This document shows, piece by piece, positions 9,046 to 17,925 of a DNA stretch of 64,000 bases. The translations under genes and the position numbers were made by a program. The first letter of the stretch is position 1. Every line of letters starts with the position of its first letter. This DNA is from Streptomyces uncialis (lineage in GTDB: Bacteria; Actinomycetota; Actinomycetes; Streptomycetales; Streptomycetaceae), in assembly GCF_036250755.1 (NCBI RefSeq), contig NZ_CP109583.1, forward strand, positions 2,728,001-2,792,000, read 5' to 3'. Below the pieces are notes generated by a model, which worked only from the letters and a program-made list of their open reading frames with translations, was not told where the DNA came from and did not search any database.

Positions 9046-9846
9046 TTATGCGTGACGCTTTCTGCGGCGGTTCCCGATCACCATGCTGATCAGCACGAAC
9101 AGTACGGCGATCAGGAACATGGCCGTACCGATGACATTGATCTGAACGGGTGTTCCGCGCTGCGCCGAACCCCAGACGAACATGGGGAACGTGACGGTGG
9201 AACCCGCGTTGAAATTGGTGATGATGAAATCGTCGAAGGACAGGGCGAAGGCGAGCAGCGCGCCCGCCGCGATCCCGGGCGCCGCGATCGGCAGGGTCAC
9301 CCGGAGAAATGTCTGGACGGGGCCCGCGTAGAGGTCCTGGGCGGCCTGTTCCAGACGGGGGTCCATCGACATGACCCGCGCCTTGACGGCGGTCACCACA
9401 AAACTCAGACAGAACATGATGTGCGCGATCAGCACCGTCCAGAAACCGAGTTCCGCGCCCATGTTGAGGAACAGCGTCAGCAGCGAGGCGGCCATCACGA
9501 CCTCGGGCATGGCCATCGGCAGGAAGATCAGCGAACTGACCGCTCCCCGGGCCCGGAAACGATATCTGACCAGGGCGAACGCGATCATCACCCCGAGGAC
9601 CGTGGCCCCGATGGTGGCGAAGGCGGCGATCCGCAGACTGAGCGAGAGCGAACCGCACAGATCGGCGACGCCGCACGGGTCCCGCCAGGCGTCGGTGGAG
9701 AAGTTCTGCCACTCGTAGTTGAAGCGGCCCTTCGGTTTGTTGAAGGAGAACACCGTGACAACGACATTCGGCAGCAGCAGATATCCGAGGGTCAGCAGAC
9801 CGGCGATGACGACGAGATTTCGGCGAATCCAGCGCAGAACGGCCAT
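9046..9846 (-). CDS. Polyamine ABC transporter permease, PotC-like
   Basis: A 266-residue inner-membrane permease with about six hydrophobic segments. The EAA coupling loop is seen as LYAGPVQTFLRVTLP followed by APGIAAG. The FDDFIITNF segment after it is characteristic of PotC/PotI permeases for putrescine or spermidine. Its ATG shares one base with the stop of the PotB-like gene (TGATG), so translation is coupled. It should pair with the upstream permease and be energised by the PotA-like ATPase. Confidence 0.88.
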   Translation of the reverse strand: MAVLRWIRRNLVVIAGLLTLGYLLLPNVVVTVFSFNKPKGRFNYEWQNFSTDAWRDPCGVADLCGSLSLSLRIAAFATIGATVLGVMIAFALVRYRFRARGAVSSLIFLPMAMPEVVMAASLLTLFLNMGAELGFWTVLIAHIMFCLSFVVTAVKARVMSMDPRLEQAAQDLYAGPVQTFLRVTLPIAAPGIAAGALLAFALSFDDFIITNFNAGSTVTFPMFVWGSAQRGTPVQINVIGTAMFLIAVLFVLISMVIGNRRRKRHA

Positions 9847-10781
9847 CAGACCAGATCCTCCGTCCCGGACTTGCGGATGTACAGCGTGACGATGACGAGG
9901 ATCGCGGCCATCACGATGAACGACAGCGCGGCGGCCGTCGGATAGTCGAGAACCCTCAGGAACTGCGTCTGGATGACATTGCCGATCATTCGGGTGTCGG
10001 TGGAACCGAGGAGATCGGCGTTCACATAGTCACCGGAGGCGGGAATGAAGGTGAGCAGCGTCCCGGAGACCACACCCGGCATCGACAGCGGCAGGGTCAC
10101 CTTGCGGAAGGTGGTGAAGGGCCGGGCGTAGAGATCGCCGGAGGCTTCGTGGAGCCGTCCGTCGATGCGCTCCAGCGAGGTGTACAGCGGCAGGATCATG
10201 AACGGCAGGAAGTTGTAGGTGAGTCCGCAGATCACCGCGAGCGGGGTCGCGAGGACGCGCTCCCCGTCGGTCATCCCGAGCCAGCTGGTCACATCCAGGA
10301 TGTGCAGGGTGTTGAGGAGTTCGACCAGCGGTCCGCTGTCGGCGAGGATCGTCTTCCAGGCCAGGGTGCGGATCAGGAAGCTGGTGAAGAACGGCGCGAT
10401 GACCAGGACGAGGACGACATTGCGCCAGCGTCCCGCGCGGAACGCGATCAGATACGCCAGCGGATAGCCGAGCAGCAGGCACAGCACGGTCGCGGACCCG
10501 GCGTAGAGCACCGAGCGCAGGAACTGCGGCCAGTAGTCGGTGAGCGCCTCCCAGTACGTGGCGAAGTGCCAGGTGACCTCGAAGCCCTCCTCCAGGGACC
10601 CGGTCTGTACGGAGGTGGACGCCTGGTAGACCAGCGGCAGGGCGAAGAACACCAGCAGCCACAGGATGCCCGGCAGCAGCAGCCAGTAGGGGGTGAGTCT
10701 GCCGCGTCTGCGCGGCGGGCGGGCCGCCGGCCCGGGGGCCGTGTCCGCCGGCGCCCCGGGGGCGTCGGTGACCGTACTCAT
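9846..10781 (-). CDS. Polyamine ABC transporter permease, PotB-like
   Basis: A 311-residue membrane protein. About 25 residues of Arg/Pro-rich cytoplasmic tail precede the first membrane segment (YWLLLPGILWLLVFFALP). The EAA loop LYARPFTTFRKVTLP lies near residue 215, followed by the SGDYVNADLLG segment typical of PotB. The start overlaps the stop of the PotA-like gene by four bases (ATGA), and the stop overlaps the PotC-like start, showing a tightly coupled operon. It forms the second half of the channel for putrescine or spermidine. Confidence 0.88.
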   Translation of the reverse strand: MSTVTDAPGAPADTAPGPAARPPRRRGRLTPYWLLLPGILWLLVFFALPLVYQASTSVQTGSLEEGFEVTWHFATYWEALTDYWPQFLRSVLYAGSATVLCLLLGYPLAYLIAFRAGRWRNVVLVLVIAPFFTSFLIRTLAWKTILADSGPLVELLNTLHILDVTSWLGMTDGERVLATPLAVICGLTYNFLPFMILPLYTSLERIDGRLHEASGDLYARPFTTFRKVTLPLSMPGVVSGTLLTFIPASGDYVNADLLGSTDTRMIGNVIQTQFLRVLDYPTAAALSFIVMAAILVIVTLYIRKSGTEDLV

Positions 10782-11926
10782 GCGGCCTCCTCCACCGACT
10801 CGACACCCGCGTCGATGTCCTGGGCCGCGTCGAGGCCGAAGGTGTGGCCCGGGTTCCAGTGCAGGACGACCGGGGTGCCCGGGACCAGCCGGTCGTCACG
10901 CTCGACGTTCTGGACGTACACCTCCAGCTCCGGGTGAACGGGGCTGTCCACGAGGTACTGGGTGGACACCCCGATGAAGCTGCTCGCGGTGATCGTCCCG
11001 GGTACCCGGTTGCGGCCGCCGGGTATCGCGTCGGCGTCGTCCGCGTGGGTGAGGGACATCTTCTCCGGCCGGACCCCGGCCAGGACCTTGCCCCCGCCGC
11101 CGGTCGGCGCCGAGCAGCGGGCCGCCGGGAGCACCAGCCTGCTGTCCGCGACGGTGAGCACCAGTTCCTCGCCGGAGCGGCTGTCCACGGTCGCCTCGAT
11201 GAGGTTGGAGGTACCGAGGAAGTTCGCGACGAACGTGGTGCGCGGGTTCTCGTAGAGGTCGGCGGGCGCCCCGAGCTGTTCGACCCGGCCCTTGTTCATC
11301 ACCGCGACCGTGTCGGCCATCGTCATGGCCTCCTCCTGGTCGTGGGTGACATGGACGAACGTGATGCCGACCTCGGTCTGGATGCGCTTGAGTTCGAGCT
11401 GCATCTGGCGGCGCAGCTTGAGGTCCAGGGCGCCCAGCGGCTCGTCGAGGAGCAGCACCTTGGGGTGGTTGATCAGCGCGCGGGCGACGGCCACCCGCTG
11501 CTGCTGGCCGCCGGAGAGCTGGTGCGGTTTGCGGCGCGCGAAGTCACCGAGCTGCACCAGGTCGAGCATCTCCTCGACCTGCTTCTTGACCGACCTGATG
11601 CCGCGCCTGCGCAGTCCGAAGGCGACGTTCTCGAAGATGTCGAGGTGCGGGAAGAGCGCGTACGACTGGAAGACGGTGTTGACGGGCCGTTTGTACGGCG
11701 GCAGCGCCGTCACGTCCTGCTCACCGAGGAACACCGTGCCGGAGGTGGGCTCCTCCAGTCCCGCGATCATCCGCAGGGTGGTGGTCTTGCCGCAGCCGGA
11801 GGCGCCGAGCAGCGCGAAGAACGAGCCGTGCGGCACGGTCAGGTCGAGCGGATGGACGGCGGTGAAGGAGCCGTACGTCTTGCTGATCCCGGTGAGGCGG
11901 ACATCGCCGCCGTGTTCGGTCGTCAT
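10778..11926 (-). CDS. Polyamine ABC transporter ATP-binding protein, PotA-like
   Basis: A 382-residue ATPase when started at the ATG at 11926; an in-frame GTG at 11959 is possible, and neither has a strong ribosome site. Walker A is GASGCGKTT, the signature is LSGGQQQR and Walker B is VLLLDEP, all intact, with the switch His in VTHDQ. A C-terminal TOBE-type domain (VRPEKMSL onward) is usual for PotA/MalK regulators. It sits between the PotD-like and PotB-like genes and should drive import through both permeases. Confidence 0.9.
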   Translation of the reverse strand: MTTEHGGDVRLTGISKTYGSFTAVHPLDLTVPHGSFFALLGASGCGKTTTLRMIAGLEEPTSGTVFLGEQDVTALPPYKRPVNTVFQSYALFPHLDIFENVAFGLRRRGIRSVKKQVEEMLDLVQLGDFARRKPHQLSGGQQQRVAVARALINHPKVLLLDEPLGALDLKLRRQMQLELKRIQTEVGITFVHVTHDQEEAMTMADTVAVMNKGRVEQLGAPADLYENPRTTFVANFLGTSNLIEATVDSRSGEELVLTVADSRLVLPAARCSAPTGGGGKVLAGVRPEKMSLTHADDADAIPGGRNRVPGTITASSFIGVSTQYLVDSPVHPELEVYVQNVERDDRLVPGTPVVLHWNPGHTFGLDAAQDIDAGVESVEEAA

Positions 11927-12114
11927 GGTGGTTCCCGGGGTTCGAGGGGCGAGGGACACGGGCGGGACTCAGGGGACGTGCGGGCCGCCGTGGGGCCGTG
12001 GCCGGGGGTTCCCGCCGGGGGCGGTGCCGGTTCGGACGGGCCGTGCCGTGGGGCGCGGGCGGTGGCGGCCGGACGGGTGAGGAGCCGCGCGGAGCGGGGC
12101 CGGGCCGCGCCGGG

Positions 12115-13356
12115 TCAGGCGCCGGACAGCTTGGCGAACTTCTCCTCGTACGCCGTCTCCTCCTTGGAGCTGAGGGAACGGAAGGAGTGCGACTTCGACG
12201 CCATCTCCTTGTCGGGGATGATCAGCGGGTTCTCCGCCGCCCCGGGGTCGATCTTCGCCAGTTCCGCCCTGACCCCGTCGACGGGGCACACGTAGTTGAT
12301 GTACGCGGCGAGCCGGGCGGCGGGGCCGGGCTCGTAGTAGTAGTCGATGAGCCGTTCGGCGTTGCGCTTGTGGCGGGCCTTGTTGGGGATCAGCAGATTG
12401 TCGGAGGCGATCATGTAGCCGCTGTCCGGGACGACGAAGTCGATGTCCGGGTTGTCGGCCTGGAGCTGGACTACGTCCCCGGCCCAGGCGACACAGGCGG
12501 CGATGTCGCCCTTGGACAGGTCGGAGGTGTAGTCGTTGCCGGTGAAGCGGCGGACCTGTCCCTTGTCGACGGCCTTCTGCACCCGGGCGATCGCCGCGTC
12601 GAAGTCGTCGTCGGTGACCTTGCCGGGGTCCTTGCCCATGTCGAGCAGGGCGAGCCCCATGGTGTCCCGCATCTCGGAGAGCAGCGAGACGCGGCCCTTG
12701 AGCTTCGGCTCGTCCAGCAGGTCGGACAGCGAGCGGACCTCCAGCCCGTCGAGGGCCTTGCGGTTGTAGGCGATGACCGCCGGGATGCCCGTCCAGGGGT
12801 ACGAGTACGCCCGCCCGGGGTCCCAGTCGGGGCTGCGGAACTGCTGCGACAGATTGGCGTACGCGTGCGGGAGGTTCGACGCGTCCAGTTTCTGGACCCA
12901 GCCGAAGCGTATGAGGCGCGCGGCGAGCCAGTCGGTGACGTTGATCAGGTCCCGGCCGGTGTCCTGACCTGCGGCGAGCTGCGGTTTGACCTTCCCGAAG
13001 AACTCGACGTTGTCGTTGATGTCCTCGGTGTACTTGACGGTGATCCCGGTGCGCTCGCGGAAGGCGTCCAGGGTCGGGCGGCGTTTGCCGCTGTCGTCCA
13101 CGTCCATGTACTCGGTCCAGTTGGAGAAGGTGACCCGCTTCTCCTTGTCCGAGTGGTCCTGCGACGACACCGTCTCCGTCCTGCCGGCCGGGGGGATGCC
13201 GCAGCCGGTGAGGGCCAGGGCGCCCCCGGCGGCGAGCGCGCCGCCCGTGGAGGCGCGCAGCAGGGTGCGGCGGGAGAGCGCGCCCCTGCCGCCCTGGAAA
13301 CTGCGCCGCATGGCGGCCTTCTGCGCCGGGGACAAGGTCTCGGGCTCGGAACTCAT
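12115..13356 (-). CDS. Polyamine-binding lipoprotein, PotD-like, Tat-exported
   Basis: A 413-residue extracellular substrate-binding protein. The N-terminus has a twin-arginine motif SRRTLLRAS (Arg 29-30), a hydrophobic stretch and a lipobox ending LTGC with the lipidated Cys at residue 52. The mature part has NWTEYMDVDD near its start and the two-lobed SBP_bac family pattern, with DWLAARLIRFGWVQKLD and YPWTGIPAVIAYN. It should capture polyamines outside the cell for the Pot-like permeases. The ATG at 13356 agrees with a complete Tat signal. About 190 nt separate it from the PotA-like gene. Confidence 0.87.
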   Translation of the reverse strand: MSSEPETLSPAQKAAMRRSFQGGRGALSRRTLLRASTGGALAAGGALALTGCGIPPAGRTETVSSQDHSDKEKRVTFSNWTEYMDVDDSGKRRPTLDAFRERTGITVKYTEDINDNVEFFGKVKPQLAAGQDTGRDLINVTDWLAARLIRFGWVQKLDASNLPHAYANLSQQFRSPDWDPGRAYSYPWTGIPAVIAYNRKALDGLEVRSLSDLLDEPKLKGRVSLLSEMRDTMGLALLDMGKDPGKVTDDDFDAAIARVQKAVDKGQVRRFTGNDYTSDLSKGDIAACVAWAGDVVQLQADNPDIDFVVPDSGYMIASDNLLIPNKARHKRNAERLIDYYYEPGPAARLAAYINYVCPVDGVRAELAKIDPGAAENPLIIPDKEMASKSHSFRSLSSKEETAYEEKFAKLSGA

Positions 13357-13438
13357 GCGCGTGATGCCCTTTCGGAACAGGGGGACCGGGTTCTCGTCAC
13401 GGCCGGTCCCGGCGGTCACGCCGCCTGGGGCGAAGGGG

Positions 13439-14962
13439 TTACCGGTCCCCGAAGATCGTGCGGTGCCAGTCCTTCCTGGCGACCGCGGTGTTGTCGAACA
13501 TGACGTGCTTGACCTGCGTGTACTCCTCGAAGGAGTAGACGGACATGTCCTTGCCGAAGCCGGACGCCTTGAAGCCGCCGTGCGGCATCTCGCTGATGAT
13601 CGGGATGTGGTCGTTGACCCAGACACAGCCCGCCTTGATCTCACGGGTGGCGCGGTGGGCCCGGAACACGTCCCGGGTCCACGCGGACGCGGCGAGACCG
13701 TAGGGGGTGTCGTTCGCGAGCCGCAGGCCCTCGTCGTCGGTGTCGAACGGGACGACGACCAGGACCGGGCCGAAGATCTCCGCCTGCACGATCTCGCTGT
13801 CCCGCGGGGCGTCCGCGATCAGGGTCGGCCGGTAGAAGGCGCCGCTCGACAGATCACCGCCGGGGATCTCCCCGCCGGTCACCACCCGGGCGTAGCCGCG
13901 GGCCCGCTCCACGAACGCGGCGACGCGGTCGCGCTGGGCGTACGAGACCAGCGGACCCAGGTCGGTGGCCCGGTCGAAGGGGTCACCGAGCCGGACACCG
14001 GCCATGAGGTCCGCGACCCCGGCGATGAAGGCGTCGTACAGCGGGCGCTGGACGTACGCGCGGGTGGCGGCCGTGCAGTCCTGACCGGTGTTGATCAGGG
14101 AACCGGCGACGGCGCCCTGGATCGCGGCCTCCAGATCGGCGTCGTCGAAGACGACGAAGGGGGCCTTGCCGCCCAGCTCCAGATGGAGGCGCTTGACGGT
14201 GGCGGTGGCGATCTCCGCGACCCGCTTGCCGACCCCGGTGGAACCGGTGAACGACGTCATCGCGACCCCCGGGTGCCCCACCAGATGTTCGCCCGCCTCC
14301 GGTCCGGCACCGGTGATGATGTTGACGACCCCGTCGGGGATGCCCGCCTCGGCCGCCGCCTCCGCGAACATCAGCGAGGTCAGCGGCGTCAGCTCGGCGG
14401 GCTTCAGCACGATGGTGTTGCCCGCGGCGATCGCCGGGAGCACCTTCCAGGCGGCCATCTGGAGCGGATAGTTCCAGGGCGCGATCGACCCGACGACACC
14501 GATCGGCTCACGGCGCACGTACGAGGTGTGGTCGGCGGAGTACTCCCCCGCCGACTGGCCCGCCAGCTGCCGGGCGGCACCCGCGAAGAAGGCAGCGTTG
14601 TCGATGGTGCCCGGTACGTCGAACTCCCGGGTCAGCTTGATCGGCTTGCCGCACTGGAGGGACTCGGCCCACGCGAACTCGTCCGCCTGCTCGGCGAGGA
14701 CGGCCGCGAAGCGGTGCAGCGCGTCGGAGCGCTCGCCCGGGGTGCGGCCCGACCACTCCGGGAACGCCGCGGCGGCCGCGTCGACGGCCGCGTCCACGTC
14801 GTCGCGGCCCGCCAGCTGATACGTGTAGACGTCGTCGCCGGTCGCGGGGTCCACCACCGTGTGGGCGCGCTCGGAGGTGCCCTTGCCGAGCCGGCCCCCG
14901 ATGTACTGGGCGCCGTCCGCGAAGCGTTCCTGTGCCTGGAACCGATGGCCCGGGTTGTGCAT
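13439..14962 (-). CDS. Gamma-aminobutyraldehyde dehydrogenase-like enzyme
   Basis: A 507-residue NAD(P)-dependent aldehyde dehydrogenase. The catalytic thiol lies in GQDCTAATR (Cys296), the general-base Glu in LELGGKAP, and the cofactor loop in SFTGSTGVGKR. It is closest in pattern to 4-aminobutyraldehyde or betaine aldehyde dehydrogenases. It heads the minus-strand operon with the Pot-like transporter and the FAD amine oxidase, which suggests it turns the aminoaldehyde made by the oxidase into GABA or its gamma-glutamyl form. The ATG has a GGAGGAG site. Confidence 0.9.
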   Translation of the reverse strand: MHNPGHRFQAQERFADGAQYIGGRLGKGTSERAHTVVDPATGDDVYTYQLAGRDDVDAAVDAAAAAFPEWSGRTPGERSDALHRFAAVLAEQADEFAWAESLQCGKPIKLTREFDVPGTIDNAAFFAGAARQLAGQSAGEYSADHTSYVRREPIGVVGSIAPWNYPLQMAAWKVLPAIAAGNTIVLKPAELTPLTSLMFAEAAAEAGIPDGVVNIITGAGPEAGEHLVGHPGVAMTSFTGSTGVGKRVAEIATATVKRLHLELGGKAPFVVFDDADLEAAIQGAVAGSLINTGQDCTAATRAYVQRPLYDAFIAGVADLMAGVRLGDPFDRATDLGPLVSYAQRDRVAAFVERARGYARVVTGGEIPGGDLSSGAFYRPTLIADAPRDSEIVQAEIFGPVLVVVPFDTDDEGLRLANDTPYGLAASAWTRDVFRAHRATREIKAGCVWVNDHIPIISEMPHGGFKASGFGKDMSVYSFEEYTQVKHVMFDNTAVARKDWHRTIFGDR

Positions 14963-15053
14963 GACGCTCTCCTCCGCCGGCCCTTCCCGTCACCCGGGTG
15001 CGGCGTAGCTTCAGCTCGATTTGAGTGCCGATCCTGGCAGAGGCGTACTGGTC

Positions 15054-15074
15054 CAACAAGTGATTCAGTTGTTG
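15054..15074. promoter_or_regulatory. Inverted repeat upstream of the polyamine operon
   Basis: CAACAA and TTGTTG face each other across 9 nt, ~95 bp upstream of the aldehyde dehydrogenase start and in a locally AT-richer patch between divergent genes. Spacing and symmetry fit a dimeric regulator site. Operator function is inference. Confidence 0.4.
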
Positions 15075-15195
15075 CCTTTTGGTCACGCGACGGAATCTGT
15101 TGACCAGGTGTCGAGCCGAAGCGGAAAACAAAGGACGGGATGTCCGTGGTGCGTGGCACAGTGGCGTGCATCGGCCGGGCGAGGGGGAGAACGCG

Positions 15196-15795
15196 ATGAA
15201 CGCAGGTCAGAGCATGCGCGGGGAGTCGGTGGCGGAGGCCGTCCGGGGAATTCGTTCCCGGGAGGATCTGCTGGCCGTGACCGCCGAGGGAATTCGGGTG
15301 AAATACCTGCACTTCTGGCGTCACCAGCCGGCGGTGGAGGGCGAGGTCGACGGCGGTTGCTTCAGCCAGTGGTATCCCTCGCCGTTCACGGTCGAGGGGG
15401 TCGAGTACGCGACGGCGGAGCACTGGATGATGGCCGAGAAGGCGCGGCTCTTCGGTGACCCGGAGGCCGAGCGGGCGGCCGTCGCGGCCAGGCATCCGGC
15501 CGACGCGCAGAAGGCGGGGCGCCGTGTCCGGGGCTTCGACGAGGCGGTCTGGGCGCGGGAGCGGTTCGGGATCGTGGTGGCGGGCAGCACGCACAAGTTC
15601 GCCGCGCATCCGCGGCTGCGGGAGTTCCTGCGCGGTACGGGTGAGCGGGTGCTGGTGGAGGCGAGTCCCGTGGACCGGGTCTGGGGGATCGGGCTCGCCG
15701 GGGACGACGAGCGGGCGGGTGATCCCGCGCGGTGGCGGGGGCTGAATCTGCTCGGTTTCGCACTGATGGCGTGCCGCCCGCACGTAGGCCACTGA
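15196..15795 (+). CDS. NADAR family protein (YbiA-like N-glycosidase)
   Basis: A 199-residue cytosolic protein of the NADAR family. Family members cleave N-glycosidic bonds in riboflavin intermediates or remove ADP-ribose from nucleic acid bases. Family marks are FSQWYPSPF, the AEHWMMAEKARLFGD segment, and ASPVDRVWGIGL followed by the conserved NLLG near the C-terminus. An N-terminal ~30-residue helix precedes the domain. The ATG at 15196 has a GGGGGAGA site. Immediately downstream begins a long intergenic repeat array. Whether it acts in metabolism or in ADP-ribosyl defence cannot be told from sequence. Confidence 0.85.
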   Translation: MNAGQSMRGESVAEAVRGIRSREDLLAVTAEGIRVKYLHFWRHQPAVEGEVDGGCFSQWYPSPFTVEGVEYATAEHWMMAEKARLFGDPEAERAAVAARHPADAQKAGRRVRGFDEAVWARERFGIVVAGSTHKFAAHPRLREFLRGTGERVLVEASPVDRVWGIGLAGDDERAGDPARWRGLNLLGFALMACRPHVGH

Positions 15796-15812
15796 CGGTC
15801 ACCGTCCCCGTA

Positions 15813-16230
15813 CGGGTCGCCTTCGCTTGCGCTTACTAGGTCCGTCCGGCGGGACGCGCTTCGTTCCTGTGCCGTCGCCCGGTGGTTTCGCGGTTCCCCG
15901 CGGGTCGCCTTCGCTTGCGCTTCCCAGGTCCGTCCGGCGGGACGCACTTCGTTCCTGTACAGGTCGTCCGTGGGTGCGCAGTTCCCCGCGCCCCTGGGTA
16001 CTCGGTGCTGGGCGCACTTCGTTCCTGTGCCGTCGCTCGGTGGGTTTCGCGCAGTTCCCCGCGGGTCGCCTTCGCTTGCGCTTCCCAGGTCTGTCCGGCG
16101 GGACGTACTTCGTTCCTGTACAGGTCGTCCGTGGGTGCGCAGTTCCCCGCGCCCCTGGGTACTCGGTGCTGGGCGCACTTCGTTGCTGTGCCGTCGCTCG
16201 GTGGTTTCGCGCAGTTCCCCGCGCCCCTTT
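15813..16230 (+). repeat. Tandem intergenic repeat array, left half
   Basis: The sequence is built from units that begin CGGGTCGCCTTCGCTTGCG at 15813, 15901 and 16062 (periods 88 and 161 bp). Each unit carries CACTTCGTTCCTGT or a close variant and the core GCGCAGTTCCCCGCG. The two 161-bp units are nearly identical. Long open frames run through the array only because its composition lacks stops; none has a ribosome site or protein-like content. It lies directly downstream of the NADAR gene and faces the inverted right half. Confidence 0.85.
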
Positions 16231-16402
16231 GGGGCGCGTCCGGTCGGTTCTTCGGGTCGGTGCCGGTCGGGATTCTCCGTCCTCGATCCGACACGCTCGG
16301 TACGACGTCCAGTGACCCGACTGAAGAGCATCGGAGTCTGCGAGCAGAGATTCCCGCCCACCCCCTCCCGTGGTCCGGCGAGTCCGCGAGGAGGGGGGTT
16401 CC
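16209..16402 (+). repeat. Dispersed ~190-bp element, copy A
   Basis: This block starts with the repeat core GCGCAGTTCCCCGCGCCCC, then a short hairpin CCCCTTTGGGG, then a unique segment containing TTCTTCGGGTCGGTGCCGG and AGAGATTCCCGCCCACCCCC. The same block, with scattered substitutions and one 1-nt gap, occurs in inverse orientation at 30247-30438. Conservation over ~190 bp outside any gene points to a discrete mobile or structured RNA element. No reading frame is conserved between the copies. Confidence 0.75.
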
Positions 16403-16440
16403 GCAAGCGAAGGACCTTCACCTGACCGACAGCCTCAAGT

Positions 16441-16876
16441 GGCGCCCCAAAGGGGCGCGGGGAACTGCGCAAAGACGAGGACAGCCCCGCACCCGACGAA
16501 CAACCCGAAGGGGCAGCATCCAGGGGCGCGGGGAACTGCGCGAGCAACCAAGAGCCACCCGCACCCGAACGAGAACCGCAAGCGGACGCGACCCCAGGGG
16601 CGCGGGGAACTGCGCACCCCCGGACGTACCCGCACAGGAACAAGTACGCCCAGGTGGGGAACCCCAGGGGCGCGAGGAACTGCGCGAGCAACCAAGAGCC
16701 ACCCGCAGCCGAACGAGAACCGTAAGGGGCGCGGCCTCAGGGGCGCGGGGAACTGCGCAAAAACGACGAGCGACGGCACAGGAACAAGCGCGCCCAGTTG
16801 GACAGACCTCAGAAGCGCAAGCGAAGGCGACCCGTGAGGTCAGCGGAGACTCGAAAGCGCGAGCGAAGGCGACCCG
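16441..16876 (-). repeat. Intergenic repeat array, right half in inverse orientation
   Basis: Five copies of GGGGCGCGGGGAACTGCGC or one-base variants occur, with intervening ACCAAGAGCCACCCGCA blocks found twice. Two copies of AAGCGCAAGCGAAGGCGACC, or a variant, close the array; this is the inverse complement of the unit start in the left half. The second copy lies inside the 3' end of the DUF4190 gene. Left and right halves could pair as very long arms. Confidence 0.85.
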
Positions 16877-17787
16877 TTGTCGTCGTAGAGGCTGTCCGGC
16901 CAGTTGCCGGGCGCGACGATCAGCAGGACAAGAAGCCCCGCGGCCAGCGCCGCGCCCACCGCCCCGCAGATGAGACCCGCCAGGGCCTGCCCCGGGTTGG
17001 ACGCGAGCCCCTTGCTCGCCCGCGAGCGGGCGATCGCGCCGAAGATCACCGCGAGGGCGCCCGTGATCAGCGCCACCGGCCAGAGACAGAAGATCACCAC
17101 CGAGATGATCCCGAGGACCAGGGAAGCGACCCCCATCCCGTCCCGCGGCGGCTGCGGCATCCCGCCCCAGCCGAAACCGGGGCCGCTCGGATACGGCGGC
17201 TGAGGCATCGCCGCACCGGGGTACCCGGGGTATCCGTGCGGGTACTGCTGACCCGGGCCCTCGGGCCCGGTCGGGGGCGGCGGCACCGGGCTGCTCATGG
17301 GCACCGTCACCGGCGGTGGGAACCCGGCAGGCGGGGTGGGATGCCCGGTGCCGGGCACGGCGAAGGGGTTGGGTGCGCCCCCGGTGCCGTGCGGCGTCGG
17401 CATCGAGGCGACGGTCGGCTGGCTGTGGGCCGGGGTGTCACCCGTGGGCGGCGCCCACGGGTCCCGGTGCGCCCCGCCGTTCCCGGCACCGGGGACCTCC
17501 AGCGGCGTACCCGCACCGGCCGGGGTGGCCCGCTTGGTGAGGTCGGGGCCCGAGGCTCCGCCGGGACGCGAGGTGTCATCGGCCGGGGGTACCGGCGCCC
17601 AGGGGTCGGCGGGAGCCGCACGCTCGGCCGACCCCGTACCCGTACCCGGGACGGAATCCGTACCGCTGCGGGGGTCGGTGGGTGCGGCGTCCGCCGGGCC
17701 GGCCGGGCCGCCGTCCAGGTACTCGGGACCGTCGCCCGGTCCCCCGGACCCCGCTGTCCGGTCGTCCGCGTGCCACTGCTCGCTCAT
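16840..17787 (-). CDS. DUF4190-domain membrane protein with long Pro-rich N-terminus
   Basis: A 315-residue protein. Roughly 215 N-terminal residues are rich in Pro, Gly, Ala and Thr with WAPV/WAPP repeats and are probably disordered. The DUF4190 core follows: GMGVASLVLGIISVVIFCLW and a second membrane segment, separated by the short FGAIARSRA loop, then a third hydrophobic stretch. Function is unknown. The ATG at 17787 has an AGGGGG site. The last residues (GSPSLALSSLR) are encoded by a copy of the intergenic repeat, so the natural C-terminus may have been replaced. Confidence 0.75.
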   Translation of the reverse strand: MSEQWHADDRTAGSGGPGDGPEYLDGGPAGPADAAPTDPRSGTDSVPGTGTGSAERAAPADPWAPVPPADDTSRPGGASGPDLTKRATPAGAGTPLEVPGAGNGGAHRDPWAPPTGDTPAHSQPTVASMPTPHGTGGAPNPFAVPGTGHPTPPAGFPPPVTVPMSSPVPPPPTGPEGPGQQYPHGYPGYPGAAMPQPPYPSGPGFGWGGMPQPPRDGMGVASLVLGIISVVIFCLWPVALITGALAVIFGAIARSRASKGLASNPGQALAGLICGAVGAALAAGLLVLLIVAPGNWPDSLYDDNGSPSLALSSLR

Positions 17788-17925
17788 CCGTTCGCCCCCT
17801 CCGTGCATGTCCCGACATGCTACGGCCCCCCGTCGCGCGGACCGCCCGGCCGCCTACGATGGGGCCGCAGCAGCGATCAGCCGATCACCGCGCCCGGCAG
17901 AGGCGCCGTTCCCGGGGAGGAACCC

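Noticed and set aside
15882..16973. Several long open frames of 100-360 codons on both strands
   Set aside because: They run through tandem repeats that happen to lack stop codons; the translated repeats have no protein-like features and no ribosome sites.
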